Shown: positions 34,483-48,299 of the stretch, piece by piece
Position numbering within the stretch: position 1 is the stretch's first letter
Layout: every line of letters begins with the position of its first letter
NCBI RefSeq assembly: GCF_000340215.1
Contig: NW_006921534.1
Coordinates: forward strand, 558,001-622,000
DNA length: 64,000 nucleotides
Reading direction: 5' to 3'
From: Pseudocercospora fijiensis CIRAD86
Lineage: Eukaryota; Ascomycota; Dothideomycetes; Mycosphaerellales; Mycosphaerellaceae
Translations under genes and position numbers: made by a program
Notes under the pieces: generated by a model
What the model saw: only the letters and a program-made list of their open reading frames with translations
Told to the model about the DNA's origin: nothing
The model's database searches: none

Positions 34483-36362
34483 TCACTTAGGGCGCAGAAG
34501 CGGGTGTGCCTCAGTGTTACTAAAGGGCCGTCAGCGTAATTTCTTCAGCATTAGGGATCAGATACTCACAACACATAGTCATCTAGACTGATCATGTCAG
34601 GTTCACTGAAGATCAGATAGAAGTATTTCAAGGTCTCTGCAGTCCAAAAGCTCTCCATATTATCGACGAGCTCCGACTTCTGCTTTGTTACGTCCTTGAG
34701 TGCCGCAAAGGCAATTTCAGTTTTGGTATGCTTTGTGATCGCTTGGAACATTTCCCAAGCTTTGTCTTGAAGCGTATCGTCTCCAGTGATGCGGTAGAGC
34801 ACGAAGACGGACTCGATCGCTTCCGGTCGCAAAAGATAGCGGCTATCTGTAATCTCGCTGAATCCAGGCGCGAGGTTGTTCTGTTGGATTACTGTCTGTG
34901 CCTGTTCTGTGAACTCCTCGGGCACGTAGCCCCGATTAGCCTTCTCAACAACAGCACGATGCCATTCAGTCTCATTCCACGTGCAGTTCTCAGCTGATGA
35001 TTGCTCGCATGGAAGTGCTGTGAAAACTTCTGGCATAATGCCCGAGGGCATACTTTCGTAGGCCCAAATGCAGCCGTCCACAAGTTCGCGAGCCGTCGTC
35101 ATCTCCTCGTCTCGCTGGAAGATCTTCGCTGCCAAGCCCACCATACCTCCAGCGAAACAAGCGAGATGTTCTGCTTGAGGCAGCAGCTTGATATTTTTAG
35201 ACGAGTATCTTTTCACAGTTCCCGGCAGAAGCATCTTAAGCCCGTCTGGATTCTGTGGGCGGAAAAAGATCTTTTGCTTGGCAGCCGCCAAAGCAGTCGA
35301 GTACATGTTTCGATATTGCTCCGTCTGGCCGGCCAACATTAAATGCTGTTTGGGTAAATACTCATAGAGACTATCGGCCATTCCACCAAGCGTGAAGGTG
35401 CTATCACGCTTGAAGTTGGCACCCTTGGCATCGACGAACGTCGGCCACAGGCCAGGTATTTTGGTTTCGTTCTGGGACGCTTCGAGCAGATTTGTAATCC
35501 TAGCGACTGCATCGTACCATTTCGGATTTCCAGTAAGCTGCGACAGGCGTGTGAACTCGAGAGTGAGAGATCCCACCTCGGCCAGTAAAGAGAACTTCTT
35601 CGCCTCTTGATCATTGCCCAGCACAGTCTGTTGCCATGCCCACCTAGTCACAGGCATACGATTTGGCGTATCAAAGGCCAGGTACAGCATGTCTCCCAGC
35701 TCAACAGCTTTTTGTAATAGTATTTTGTAATTGTGGCCACTGATATCGTAGGCACTCATCAGGCCACCCAGGTAGCGAATGGTGGTCTCGAACACATTGA
35801 CCTCGTACTGGTCGGTAACAGCGAAGTCAAGATGCTTGATGGCCGACACAGCAGTCGCAAACTCCTTCTCCATGCCCATGATCCAGAGTGTGTCCAAGGT
35901 GTCCACCAAAGTCGCGCCCCAGCCTCCGAAAGGGTTACGGGCATGACCTGTCAAGGGCGAAACTTCATCAGATAGCCAGGCATTACGCTTGTAGCCCTGC
36001 CATGAATGATGAAAGGCATCTTCGACTGCTCTCAACCGTTTTCGCCGTTCCACCGCATGCTGAAGTTTTTCAGGCGCAAAATCGTGCTGGATCTGAGGTA
36101 TTGTCACACTTGGCCCCGTGGGAAGCTCGGTGTACGTCTGCACGGGATGGTTCTGCTTCACATTCCGCCATTTGAACTTTGGCTTGAACAAGCCAGGATG
36201 GAGGACATCGTAGACCTCTCTCGATCGGAAATTCTTCGAAGGCGGCGGTGGGTGGCGGCGGTGGTGATGTTGTTCTGGTTCGACTAGAACATTGAAAAGG
36301 CCGACGAAGATGGCTATGGCCAAGATGGTTAAGCAGATGTAGCGACGAAGCGAAGGGAGCAT
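34483..36362 (-). CDS. GH47 class I alpha-1,2-mannosidase (type II membrane protein)
   Basis: Trims alpha-1,2-linked mannose from N-glycans in the ER/Golgi. The model is join(34483..34519, 34570..36362) on the complement, 609 aa. An N-terminal anchor (LRRYICLTILAIAIFVGLFNVLV) gives a lumenal catalytic domain. GH47 landmarks include FGGWGATLVDTLDTLWIMGM, VFETTIRYLGGLMSAYD, LGDMLYLAFDTPNRMPVTRW, LRPEAIESVFVLYRITGD and ESFWTAETLKYFYLIFSEPD. A 50-nt intron (34520-34569, gtgagt...tag) near the end restores V-F-N-T-E-A-H-P; the Thr of TEAH binds the catalytic Ca2+ in this family, and without the splice the protein would stop seven residues early. I chose the ATG at 36362 because it directly precedes the anchor; an in-frame ATG at 36542 would add 60 unlikely residues. 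It is divergent from ALG8, another N-glycan gene. Confidence 0.93.
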
Positions 36363-37039
36363 GATAAGCGTCTCGGAGACGCTGTCAAGTGCGAAGGAAT
36401 GAGTGGTTAGGAGCGTGAAAAGGAGGCATTTCTCGATTGAGGAGATACGAGATGACGCAGAAGGGAAAGATGGTATAGAAAGAGCGACTCGCCTACAGAC
36501 GGTGCACCGGGAGGCGAAGGAAGAATAATGACATCGAGACACGCTGAAACGCAGGCCGCAGGGAGAAGGCCTCAGGTTGAGGGACGTGCTCGTTGACCGC
36601 TCTCAACGGGTGGGGGCCGACGGGGGATGGAGTCTCTATGTTTGCGCAGCGTTCTGAGCCTCTACACAGTCGCCATCGCCATGGAATTGTGCTGTGGATG
36701 TCGCTTTGAGCAGGTGCACGAGTTCGACCAGATGGTATCCGGGGTTGCGTCAGCCCACTTCACCCCTCGCCCCAGCTCAGCGGGCGTGAAGTGTGTGACG
36801 GAACCCTGGATAAGACGATGAAAGTACCTCCCTTGTACGCATTAGCCTGCCAAGCCCTAGCTCACCCTTGTTGCGCGAGCGGCTGCTTCCCGAACTTCCC
36901 GTCCTCCCCTGTCGCCCGTCACCAGCTTGAATTGTTGCCGCAGAACACGAAGCTGGAAACGAAGCCAAACACCACCATGCGATAGCAAAGTCGAGGCAGA
37001 TTGGTTGCTGCAAACCAATGTGCAAGCCACGAACAGTCA
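36363..37039. promoter_or_regulatory. Shared upstream region of GH47 mannosidase and ALG8
   Basis: A 677-bp spacer between two divergent start codons. It presumably holds promoters for both genes. No specific binding site is claimed. Confidence 0.5.
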
Positions 37040-38765
37040 ATGCCTGATCTTTGGCCTTCATTGCCGCAATGCGCGGTCCTTGCGACGGCCCTGAAAGTCT
37101 TACTGTGGCCAGCATAGTACGCGTTTTCTGTCCTCTCCAAATCCACGTTTCTGACTGCGTCCCAGCAAGTCGACAGATTTTGAAGTGCATCGCAACTGGC
37201 TTGCCATCACGAACTCCCTGCCTCTTCGCGATTGGTATTTCGAGGTTGCATGCACGAAGACCACCCGCTTTCCCGTACACTAACATCTCACAGAACACTT
37301 CAGAATGGACCCTCGACTATCCTCCTTTCTTTGCGTATTTCGAATGGGCCATGTCACAAGTCGCCAGCCTCGTCGACCCAAACATGCTAATCGTCCAGAA
37401 TCTGGGCTATGACAGCTGGCAGACCATCTACTTTCAACGCGCAACCGTAATCATTTCGGAAGCTGTCTTGATCGGTGGTGCATTGGCATTCTACATCAAC
37501 TCAAGCCCTGCCATCTCGAGGCGTCAAAGTCATGCAGTCGCGCTGTCCATTCTGCTATCACCGGGTCTATTGATGATCGATCACATCCACTTTCAGTACA
37601 ACGGTGCGATGTATGGCATCTTGATCCTCTCCCTAGTCCTGGCCCGACATCAACAAAGTCGCCTTCTGCTAAGCGGTGCGGTCTTCATGGCTCTTCTATG
37701 CATGAAGCATATCTATCTTTATCTGGCACCGGCGTACTTCATCTACCTACTGCGTGCATACTGCCTTGGCCCGAGATCGATCTTCGACATCAGAATATTC
37801 AACTGCGTCAAGCTGGGTGGCACCATTGCTGCCATTGTTGCAGCTGCATTCGGGCCCTTTGCGCGATATGGCTGGCAAGAACAGCTCCCGCAGATATTCA
37901 GCAGGCTCTTTCCCTTCAGCAGAGGCCTTTGCCATGCATACTGGGCGCCGAACGTCTGGGCTATGTACTCGTTCAGCGATCGAATTCTCATATACCTGGC
38001 ACCACACCTTAAGCTGCCTGTAAATGCAGATGCTGTCAATAGTGTCACCAGAGGTCTGGTTGGTGATACAAACTTTGCAGTGCTCCCTGATATTCCGCCG
38101 AGACTTACATTTGTCCTCACACTTGCGGCGCAGATAGTAAGTACATCATCCCGTGATAGAAAGAAGGGTGCTGACTTGGCCAGCCCGCGCTCATCAAGCT
38201 GTTCTTCCATCCAACCTGGGACAACTTCGTTGCGACCATCACTCTTTGCGGATATGCTTCCTTTCTCTTTGGCTGGCATGTTCATGAGAAGGCAATTCTC
38301 CTGGTCATTATTCCTTTCAGCCTGCTTGCTCTGAAGGATCGGCGATGGCTTGGAGCATTTCGACCGCTTGCGGTCGCAGGTCACGTGAGCTTGTTTCCGC
38401 TGCTCTTCACCGCAATGGAGTTCCCTATCAAGGTGGTCTATACAATACTGTGGCTGATTGCCTTCCTGCTTGCCTTTGATCAATTGGCACCCGCGTAAGT
38501 ATCGAGATCAAGTCGTGCAGATCTGCCCGGATCACAAGCTGACTTCATCTGCAGAGCCGAGAAGCCGCGAGTATTCCTCTTTGATCGCTTCACACTGCTG
38601 TACAATGCGATTGCCATACCGTTGATCGCATACTGCTCGCTGCTACATCAGTTGATATTCGGTGCTCGGTATGAATTCCTGCCGCTCATGTTCATCAGCT
38701 CCTATTCTGCTGTAGGAGTCGTGGGCAGCTGGATCGGGTTCTTGGTCGTCTTCTTCACCTCATGA
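37040..38765 (+). CDS. ALG8: ALG8 dolichyl-P-Glc:Glc1Man9GlcNAc2-PP-dolichol alpha-1,3-glucosyltransferase
   Basis: ER membrane enzyme that adds the second glucose to the lipid-linked N-glycan precursor. The model is join(37040..37116, 37166..37244, 37294..38136, 38184..38494, 38555..38765), 506 aa, the usual length. Introns are 49, 49, 47 and 60 nt and all phases agree. Exon 1 starts [19 protein letters not shown] and ends in a split Tyr codon. Exon 2 encodes [19 protein letters not shown], exon 3 begins with [16 protein letters not shown] (family signature), exon 4 carries [21 protein letters not shown], and exon 5 ends [13 protein letters not shown]. Many hydrophobic segments fit a multipass GT-C glycosyltransferase. 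Intron 2 has a good branch point (ctaac). It is head-to-head with the GH47 mannosidase. Confidence 0.93.
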
Positions 38766-39901
38766 ATGTGATTGCTGGTCTGGCTCATGAAGCAGAACCA
38801 TTTCAGGCGATGGATTTCGCAGCGCGACATGCGTATCGAGACCAAACCTGGGACCAGGGTGTTGACAAGATCTAGATCTTCAGCCATATCTAGTCGATGA
38901 GAGATGTGGTACTCAACTCGCAGCTCAATTCAGGGACTGGTCAACTTCAAATCTGGCCTTCTCGGGTTGTGGTCGCTGCAGGTCGCGATCTTGGCCAAGA
39001 GTGCAGCTCAAAATCCTGCGAGGTGGCCGCACCGCAGAAAAGGCAGAGGTATGGGAGAGGCGACAGCGATGTATATGTAGGCGGATGAGCAGAAAGCACA
39101 TTCCAAAGACTACGCAATTCAGTTCTGACTCTGTTTAACTCTGTATTTACGGCAATCGATGTGTGGTAGCCAGAGATGCACATGCAAGCATTGTCTGCGT
39201 ATTGTGGGTCGAGTCACGGAGATGCGACTGTTCAGAGTGGTAGCAATCGTGGAAAGCTGGAATGCGTTCAACCTGTTGGTGACGATGCAGGCAATGTGAA
39301 GTGAAGCGTAGCTGACTGCATTCTCCGCGTCGAGTGGATTAGAATGAGTGCAAATACGTGTGTTTTGAGCGCAAAGTGTGAAAAGACATGCTGGGCAGAA
39401 GTGATGGGGGTGAGCGAAGAGAAAGTTCAAGGTGTGAGGGCGACTCTGCTGCAAAGGCGGGCCGATCCAAGCCTCAATCCCAGGCGCTATGTCTTGCAGA
39501 TTTACCTACGATGCCTCCTCCGCCGTGAACTTCAAATCCTTACTCTGTCCACCTCCCATTCCCGGCTCTCCCACCACCTCCCATTCCCACAACACGCCGC
39601 ACACGACGCGTATCCGACCATAATCCATCAACAACGACACTTTCGACCATCGATCGACTTGCTCCGCATCCCTCCTCCACACCTCGCGGACCACTGCGCC
39701 TGCAGCTGTACACAACACGCGATTGCTTGAGCCGCGCCGTCAGGAACAGTCGCCTATCCGTGGCGAACTTCATCAAACGAAGTCTCCAACCACATTGCGC
39801 GTATTTGGACAGAACTATCGATCAACTCGACGGTGCCCCCGAAGGCCCCCGTTGCGCTGCCTCGGGGACCTAGACCCAGCCTTGGCTGGGCAGCTTAAAA
39901 G
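38766..39901. other. Intergenic between ALG8 and ITC1
   Basis: No supported gene. A plus-strand open stretch at 39344-39730 has no domain. Positions 39,540-39,710 are strongly C/A-rich on the plus strand. The promoter and leader of ITC1 should lie here. Confidence 0.5.
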
Positions 39902-42900
39902 ATGGTGCGCGAGCTACAAATTGAGTGCGAACACGCGACCAACACCCAGAAACAGGTCCTTAACAAGAGAAAGCCCGTCCATCTCATCCCCAGCGCCACC
40001 AATATACCAGATAATGCCGAAGTAAGCACAGCACGGGCACATGGTTAGACATACGCTGTTTTCTGACGCGCGTATACTAGGTCTATGTTATGAAAGGGAC
40101 CAACGAGGTCTTTACCGACTATGAAAAGTACTTGAAGCGGTATGTATCGAATGCAGCGTTTCACTTGTGTCGTTGCGAGCTATTGCTAACATCACTCTCA
40201 GGTTCGACTGGCTTAACCAAGTGCGTCCTCCCACTTGCCAGATTGAATCACTCTTACTAACTGCGTGCAGAAAAAGTTCACAGATGCCGTCAATGGCAAG
40301 TCGGGCCTCACATTCTGGGACGCGCTGGAGTCTGAGGTTGGTTTTCACATGATTGCATGTGAAATTCGATGCTGACAATTTGCAGACTAAGAGCTCCGCC
40401 TCGATCGAAAATGTCTTCCCGGAAGTCCTTCGCGATCCGATACTGCGCAAGGTGCAGTTCTCGACGATCTCGCGTATGGACGAGCTTGGTACATGTCGTT
40501 CACCATATGCGTCATCTACAAGCTAACATGTCACAGTCAACACAATCTACGATGAGTTCAAGAGCGATTACTTTCCCGGCGAAGATGTCATGTGTACTCT
40601 GGACAACGGCGAGCAGTTTGAGGGCGCCATTCGCGAAAAAGCAAAGTTCCCAATGATCCGAGGCGCGGATGGCTCCGTGCAGCGAGAACCATTTTCGCGA
40701 TACTTCATAAAAACACCCAATCCCTACGAAGAAGCACTTCTAGACGACAAGCATATTCGGAGAGATCGTAAGATCTTCACCAAGCAGAATCTTCGCGCTT
40801 TTCTCAAGAATTCATTGCAGCGAGAAGCTTGGACCGGCGCACCATGGCTCGTTAAGGAACATCTTGCAATACAATACCGGCTACCAATGGAAATCCCGCA
40901 GCACCTCTTCCAGGACGCGAAGCTATTACAGGCAAAGCCACAAGTAATGTCGATGCGTCCGCCGAAGCATAAGAAGCCAAAGGGCATGACCGCCGCGGAG
41001 TTCGAGCAGATGCGCCAACATGAAATCATGATGATGCAGCAGCAACAACAGCAGCAGCGAGGTGGTGCGCCTCATCAACCTCCTCTGAACTATCACCAGC
41101 AGCAGCAAATGGCGAACAGGATGGAACCTCGGCCTCCACCTCCACCAGTGATCAAGTATCCGATCGAGGACTTGGATTTGCCACCGAAACGCAACGGAAC
41201 CACTCGTCCGGAGTTGAAGTTCTTCACCGATGAGATGACAGAATATGTTCGCGGCGGGCGAAACATTTACCTAGACGACATCGAGATGGAGTCTATGGGA
41301 ATGCTTTTGGAAGTCTGGAACACATTGAACGTGCAATGTGAGGTATACGTGCTGGACAGCTTCACTTTTGACGACTTCGTGGATGCAATGCGGTATTCCG
41401 AGCTCGACGCACCTTGCGAGCTGTTTGAAGAGATTCACTGTTCCGTCTTGAAGCTGTTCATGGACGAAAAGGGTAGCAAGGTACTAGTGAAAGACATGCC
41501 AAAGAAGAAGATCGAAGAGCCACCCATGGACGACTCGGAGATGCAGGATGAAAGCGAGGTATCCACACCAGTCGCAGATGTTCCAGCTCGTTCGACGCGA
41601 AGCAGATTGAGCCACATCGAGAACGCAGCAGACATGCCTGGAAGCCCGAAAGCTGAGAACGCGAATCGCGCGGCAGAGATGCTCGCCGAGCGCGATTGGG
41701 AGGATCGTGTGGCGGCGAGAGACTTCGAAAATGGTGGCTGGCAGGTGATCGTGGTAGGCATCTTGCATCAGCTGTCTTCGAGCCCCGGTTTCAAAGCCAA
41801 GTGCGAGAAGATCCTCGCGCACCTCGCCCCTACGGACGCCGAACCAACCCAAGAGACCGCACGAGTCCAATACGCTTCGATGGACATCAACTTGCGCATA
41901 GCAGCGCTTCAGATGTTGACTATCATGACTGTGCGCACCGACAGGATCAAGGAGTTCCTCGAGACTTGCAGTGAGGACATGACCGAGGTAAGGAAGCGCA
42001 AGATTGAGTACCAGCGAGAGAAGAAGACTGCCATGGAGGAGCTTGCGGTCAAGGATCGCGAATACAAGATCCTTCTACCAGACAACATGCCGCCTTCACC
42101 TACGATCGAACCGGTCCAAGTGGACGCGGACGCCACCGAAGATTCCATCGAACTCAATGGCACGAGTAATAGTTCACCGGACACAGATGACGATGCGCCA
42201 ATCGGCGGTAGGTTCCTACGACGTGGAAACGACCGCAAGCGCAAGCGTGAAGAGGAACAAGCGCGGCGCGACAAGGAGAGGGCGGAGAAGGCCGAAGCAG
42301 CGAAGAAGCAGACCAAAGAATCCAAAGCCTTCAACAAACTGAAGAAGGAAATTCAAGAATTGAAAGATCGCATCAACTCGTACGAAGAGAAGATTGCAGA
42401 CTGCGATAGCGACCTGCGCGAGGCTAACGTCCAGCGTACCAAGGTTCTTGGCAAGGACAGATTCTGCAATCGCTACTACTGGTTCGAGCGCAATGGACAG
42501 CCATTTGGTGGCCTGCCAAACTCAAGTACAGCGTCATATGGATACGCCAATGGCCGTATCTGGGTTCAAGGTCCTGATGACATGGAGCGCGAAGGTTTCA
42601 TCGATCGCACCAAAGAGGAGCAAGCCGAGTATCAAGCACGATTCCAGATGACCGTCCCACAGCGGCGAAGTCAGGAAGAAGGTGCCACCATCCTCAACAA
42701 CGCGAACGAATGGGGCTTCTACGACGATCCCGATCGTCTCGACAACCTCATCGGCTGGCTCGATGACCGCGGCGAGCGCGAAAAGAAGCTACGCAAGGAA
42801 CTCCTCGAGTGGCGCGACAAGATCGCACAGTACATGGAAGCCCACAAACGTTTCATGGACGAAGAAGCGGCCAAAAAAATCGACGTCGAAGAAGAAGCTC

Positions 42901-43139
42901 CGGCTCGAATCTCGACTCGTAAGAGAGAAGCCGAAGAGCATGCCGACTCACAACCCAGATGTCTCAAGTGGGCAAACACCATGGCCCTCAACGAACTGGG
43001 ACACATTCACAGCCGTGCACCGCCTAAGAAGAAAGAGAAAAAGGCCCCTGCGGCCAGAGAGCTGAAGGGTCTGGCTGTGCCTTTGAATCGGAATGGTAAG
43101 CCTTCTACTAGGCAGGGTGAGAGGTATAGTTTCAAGTGA
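39902..43139 (+). CDS. ITC1: ISWI complex subunit Itc1-like (WAC-DDT-WHIM protein)
   Basis: Non-catalytic subunit that partners an ISWI ATPase in nucleosome spacing. The model is join(39902..39904, 39956..40021, 40081..40139, 40202..40220, 40271..40336, 40386..40488, 40537..43139), 972 aa, with all phases consistent. The start MVLNKRKPVHLIP fits the family. The WAC domain runs to about 125 (EVYVMKGTNEVFTDYEKYLKR; VQFSTISRMDEL), the DDT domain about 359-419 (LLEVWNTLNVQCEVYVLDSF), WHIM1 about 548-600 and WHIM2 from about 745 (DRFCNRYYWFERNG ... GRIWVQGPDDME). A Lys/Glu-rich coiled coil precedes WHIM2. Odd points are a 3-nt first exon (its 51-nt intron is in frame and could be retained) and a 19-nt fourth exon. 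It converges on ferrochelatase. Confidence 0.9.
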
Positions 43140-43617
43140 GTGAGGAAAGCACTTTGCGCTTTGTAGGTCTTACTAGATGAAGGAATGGAATGGAATGGCA
43201 TGGCAAATTGTATATGGCTTGTTTTTTGCGAAAGAGTTGTGGTGCGGGCACTGCACTGCACTGCACTGCATGATGTCACGACGGTAAAGCGAGCGATATT
43301 GTCGGCTGGGTGCAAGGCATTTTCAAACGGCGCGTGGAGGGTACTTCTCTCTGTATGCATGGAGTGGAGTCAGGCTAGCTGGGAGAGCGGCTGGCTAGGT
43401 ACCTTTATCATATGACATGGCATTAGAAAAAGTGTTATGTTGTTGTATCAGTTACCTACCTACCTACCACCGAAATTTTCACCCTCTTGTCAAGAAGAAG
43501 AAGACATGGAGGAAAGTTTCGAAAAATATTCCTGACCACTACATACATAACATGACATACATACACATTTACGAATTCGCATCATCGAAATATTTACTCG
43601 ATTACGAAGTGTCGGCC
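43140..43617. other. Convergent 3' region of ITC1 and ferrochelatase
   Basis: No gene is seen. It contains a short (CTGCA)n tract at 43249-43271. Both flanking genes end into this spacer, so it holds their 3' UTRs. Confidence 0.6.
43249..43271. repeat. (CTGCA)n pentamer tract
   Basis: About four and a half ctgca units just downstream of the ITC1 stop codon. Confidence 0.9.
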
Positions 43618-44983
<1,366 letters not shown>

Positions 44984-45366
44984 GGCTGAACGTGTTGTGG
45001 AAAAATGGTGAATGGAGAGAGAAGTGACAGCCAACGACTGCACACGATTCGAGCCAAATCCAGCCACAACGAGAGGTAAGCAGAGATCGATCGTCATGGA
45101 CCACTTTGGTGCCGAGGCAGGGGTAGCCGTCCTGGAACATGGAACATGCCGAGCTGCCCCAAGCTCTCGGGTCGTTTGGGAAAGTGGCGCGGCGCGGCGC
45201 GTCTCCGTGAAAGTGGCGCGTCTGCCTGGCGTGTTTGTCCTGAGGCTGCAATGTTCGCATCGCGACTACGCCTCCATAAACGATAAACGATCTTGCCTCT
45301 AGAAATGCGGCGAGATCGGTCTTCAATGCCAATGACTGCGCGCTGATGACAGATCTGCCATACAGA
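44984..45366. promoter_or_regulatory. Shared upstream region of ferrochelatase and Ku70
   Basis: A 383-bp spacer between two divergent genes that presumably contains both promoters. No motif is assigned. A repeated gtggcgcg word occurs at about 45,183 and 45,213. Confidence 0.45.
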
Positions 45367-47427
45367 ATGTCAGACAACAAGTGGCGTAGTCCTGACGAGG
45401 ACGAGGAGGAGGAGGAGGAGGAGATCGACGAGACTGGCTACAAAAGCCAGAAAGATGCTGTGCTGTTCGCCATCGATGCGAGCGCCAGCATGCTTAGAAA
45501 GCCATCTGAAATCGACGCAAAGAAGCCAGACACAGCTCTTTCGTCGACTGCTGCAGCACTGAAATGTGCCTACGCGTTGATGCAGCAACGCATCATCAGC
45601 AACCCAAACGATATGATGGGCATCTTACTCTTCAACACCGAGAAGAGCAAATTCCAGGAGCAAGACGGCGAATCTCGCAATTGGCAGTATCCTCACTGCT
45701 ATCTGCTCATGGATCTGGATGTGCCAGCTGCAGCAGACGTGAAACAGCTACGAACCCTCGTCGAGGATGAGGAAGAAGCTGCGGACATCCTGCAGGCAAG
45801 CAAAGATGAAGTCAGTATGGCCAACGTGCTATTCTGCGCCAATCAGGTCTTCACCACGAAAGCGCCAAACTTCTCCTCTCGGCGATTGTTTCTGGTCACG
45901 GATAATGACTACCCACATGCATCGGATCGAGACGCCAGGAACAGCGCTGCCGTACGTGCCAAGGACCTTTACGACCTTGGAGTCACCATTGAGCTGTTTC
46001 CCATCTCTCATCCTGACCGTGGCTACACCTTCGACCGCACAAGGTTCTACAACGACATTATCTACTCATCAACTCCCTCCGACCCAGATGCACCAATGCC
46101 ACTCACTTCCGATATCAAAGCTGCCAGCTCTTCCGCTAAGGACGGAATCACCTTGCTGCAGTCTTTGATCAATTCTGTGGCATCTCGAAACGCTCCGAGA
46201 CGAACGTTCTTCAACGTCCCTTTCGAGATCGGACCAGGCCTCAAGATCGGCGTCAAAGGCTACATCATCTTCAAGAAACAAGAGCCGAAGCGCACGTCTT
46301 ATGTCTACTTGCCACCCGACAGCGAAAAGGCGCAAATCGCGGTGGGAAGCAGCACCATGGTGGAAGAAGAAACTGCGCGCACCGTTGAGAAGACCGAAAT
46401 TCGCAAGGCTTTCAAATTTGGCGGCGAGACGGTCACCTTCTCGCTCGAGGAGGAAGCAAAGATCAAAGACTTCGGCGACCCCACAATTCGCATACTCGGC
46501 TTCAAACCAATGAGCATGCTTCCTATGTGGGCTACGCTCGACAAGTCTGTCTTCATATATCCCTCCGAGGAGACCTGGGTGGGCTCGACAAGAGTCTTCT
46601 CTGCACTTCACCAGAAGTTGCTGAAAGATCAGAAGTTCGGCCTTGCGTGGTACATCGCTCGACGTAATGCCACACCAAAGCTCGCTGCTGTCATACCTGG
46701 CGCAGAGGAGCGAAACGAGGGAGGCGATCAACACATGCCTCCTGGAATGTGGGTCAAAGTATTACCTTTTGCTGACGACATTAGGGAGCCTCCAGAGACC
46801 AATGTGGTGAGAGCTCCTGACGATGTCGTGGACGCGATGCGGAAAGTTGTCCAACAGGTGAGTGCAGACTTCTCGATGTCCTTTGATTGCCGAGGTCTGT
46901 TTGACACCAATCTTGAATAGCTGCAACTCCCAAAGGGCGTATACGATCCCACAAAATATCCCAATCCCGCTCTCCAGTGGTTCTTCAAGATCTTGCAGGC
47001 TCTTGCTCTAGAAGAAGACCTTCCGGAGCAGCCGGAGGACAAGACCCTACCTCGTTACAAGCAGATCCACAAGCGTGCCGGGGGTTATGTCGTGGAATGG
47101 GGCGAGTTGCTCGACAAAGCTTTCGACGAATGGAACACTACGAACGAGAGCCGCATCAAGCCAGCCACAAATGGAGCGTCGAAGCGCACTGCCGCCTCAT
47201 CCACAGCATCTCGTAGTAAGAAGGTGAAAGATGAGAACGACGACGACGATGAAGGCGTTACCGACGCCACCATGCGCGCTGCCTTCCAGAAGGGCAAGAT
47301 CGAGAGTTTCAAACTCCCCGACTTGAAGCGTTGGATGAAGACCAAAGGTCTAAGCACAGGGGGTCGAAAAGCAGATCTCGTCGAACTGGTCACCAGCTAT
47401 TTCGAGACCAAGATGGAGATCGACTGA
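45367..47427 (+). CDS. KU70: Ku70, DNA end-binding subunit (non-homologous end joining)
   Basis: Forms a ring with Ku80 on broken DNA ends and at telomeres. The model is join(45367..46857, 46921..47427) with a 63-nt intron, 665 aa. The N-terminus has an acidic run (DEDEEEEEEEIDETGYKSQKDAVLFAID), typical of fungal Ku70, leading into the vWA-like domain (LFAIDASASM; GILLFNTEKS). The beta-barrel core follows (DFGDPTIRILGFKP; GLAWYIARRNATPKLAAVIP). Exon 2 carries the C-terminal arm (LPKGVYDPTKYPNPALQWFF) and a final SAP domain (FKLPDLKRWMKTKGLSTGGRKADLVELV). The ATG at 45367 has A at -3 and matches relatives; an in-frame ATG at 45346 would add 7 residues. Without the intron a stop follows at 46918. 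Confidence 0.95.
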
Positions 47428-48299
47428 ATGAAGGCTTGGAGGATATCATGCGGAAAATCTGCATTGGAAAGGCGAGAAGCCTTCAGCTTGACCAATGCAA
47501 AGTTATACACAGAACGATGTCGACGAAGGATCTCGAAGCATGTCTCGGCATGTCTTCTGAACGAGCTTGCTGCAGAGTGGACGGGAATGGCATTCGATAT
47601 GCCATTGACCAGAAGATGCGAGAAGCTTAATATCACTTAGGCAATACAGGAATTGGCCAGGCCCACAATCATGGAATGGAACATGTCTGTCGGGGAACAT
47701 GCTCGGTTCAAGCTACTTTAAGACACCTTTGGCATCACAACGCTTTGTGAGCCGGAGACAAAGCTCAGAATCATGAAGTTACTAATTACACCAATAGTGA
47801 CAACGAAGGAAACGTTACGGCTGGAGCGCAGTCGGGGACGAGATAGACGAGAAGGAGATCCATCATACAGTCATCTCATTGATTAACTTCCCGAGCGGAA
47901 GTTGACCAGTCTCAGCATACAGACTGCCCCGAGCCCGTTCTGGTGCGAGCCCCTCTGGTCCGGCTCTTATGGTTCTGACTTCCAAGCAGCCTTCGTAACA
48001 AAAATCCCCGGGTCCGCGACCATGTGGACGGTAGCCTTGAGATCTGCTCCTATTTGCATTTTTTCATGCTTATGGGCCAATCTGTACCTTACCAATTCTC
48101 ATGCTTATAGCTGGCCCAAGGTCCAATCCTCGAATTTTTCATGCTCCTCATACCAATTCCTCAGGTCCAGGCTCTGATTGCCTTACCGTGGCGCTCGGCA
48201 TGCGCGGTTGTAATTAGAATCCTGGGTTGTCTGTCTCCTTCTGCAATCCAGAGTAGCACAGCGCCATCTGTTGACCGTCCCAGTTAAAGCAAACCCACC
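47428..48299. other. Convergent intergenic region, no gene seen
   Basis: This 870-bp region lies between Ku70 and the ISG12-like gene, which converge. No coding region was recognised. The word catgcttat occurs twice near 48,068 and 48,101 in a degenerate direct repeat. Confidence 0.5.

Noticed and set aside
37051..38334. A 427-codon frame as the whole ALG8 gene
   Set aside because: Its first ~80 codons run out of frame through two introns. The conserved ALG8 start and [10 protein letters not shown] block need the spliced model beginning at 37040.
39344..39730. A plus-strand open stretch between ALG8 and ITC1
   Set aside because: Low-complexity, His/Pro/Arg-rich and without family features; it is explained by the C/A-rich composition.
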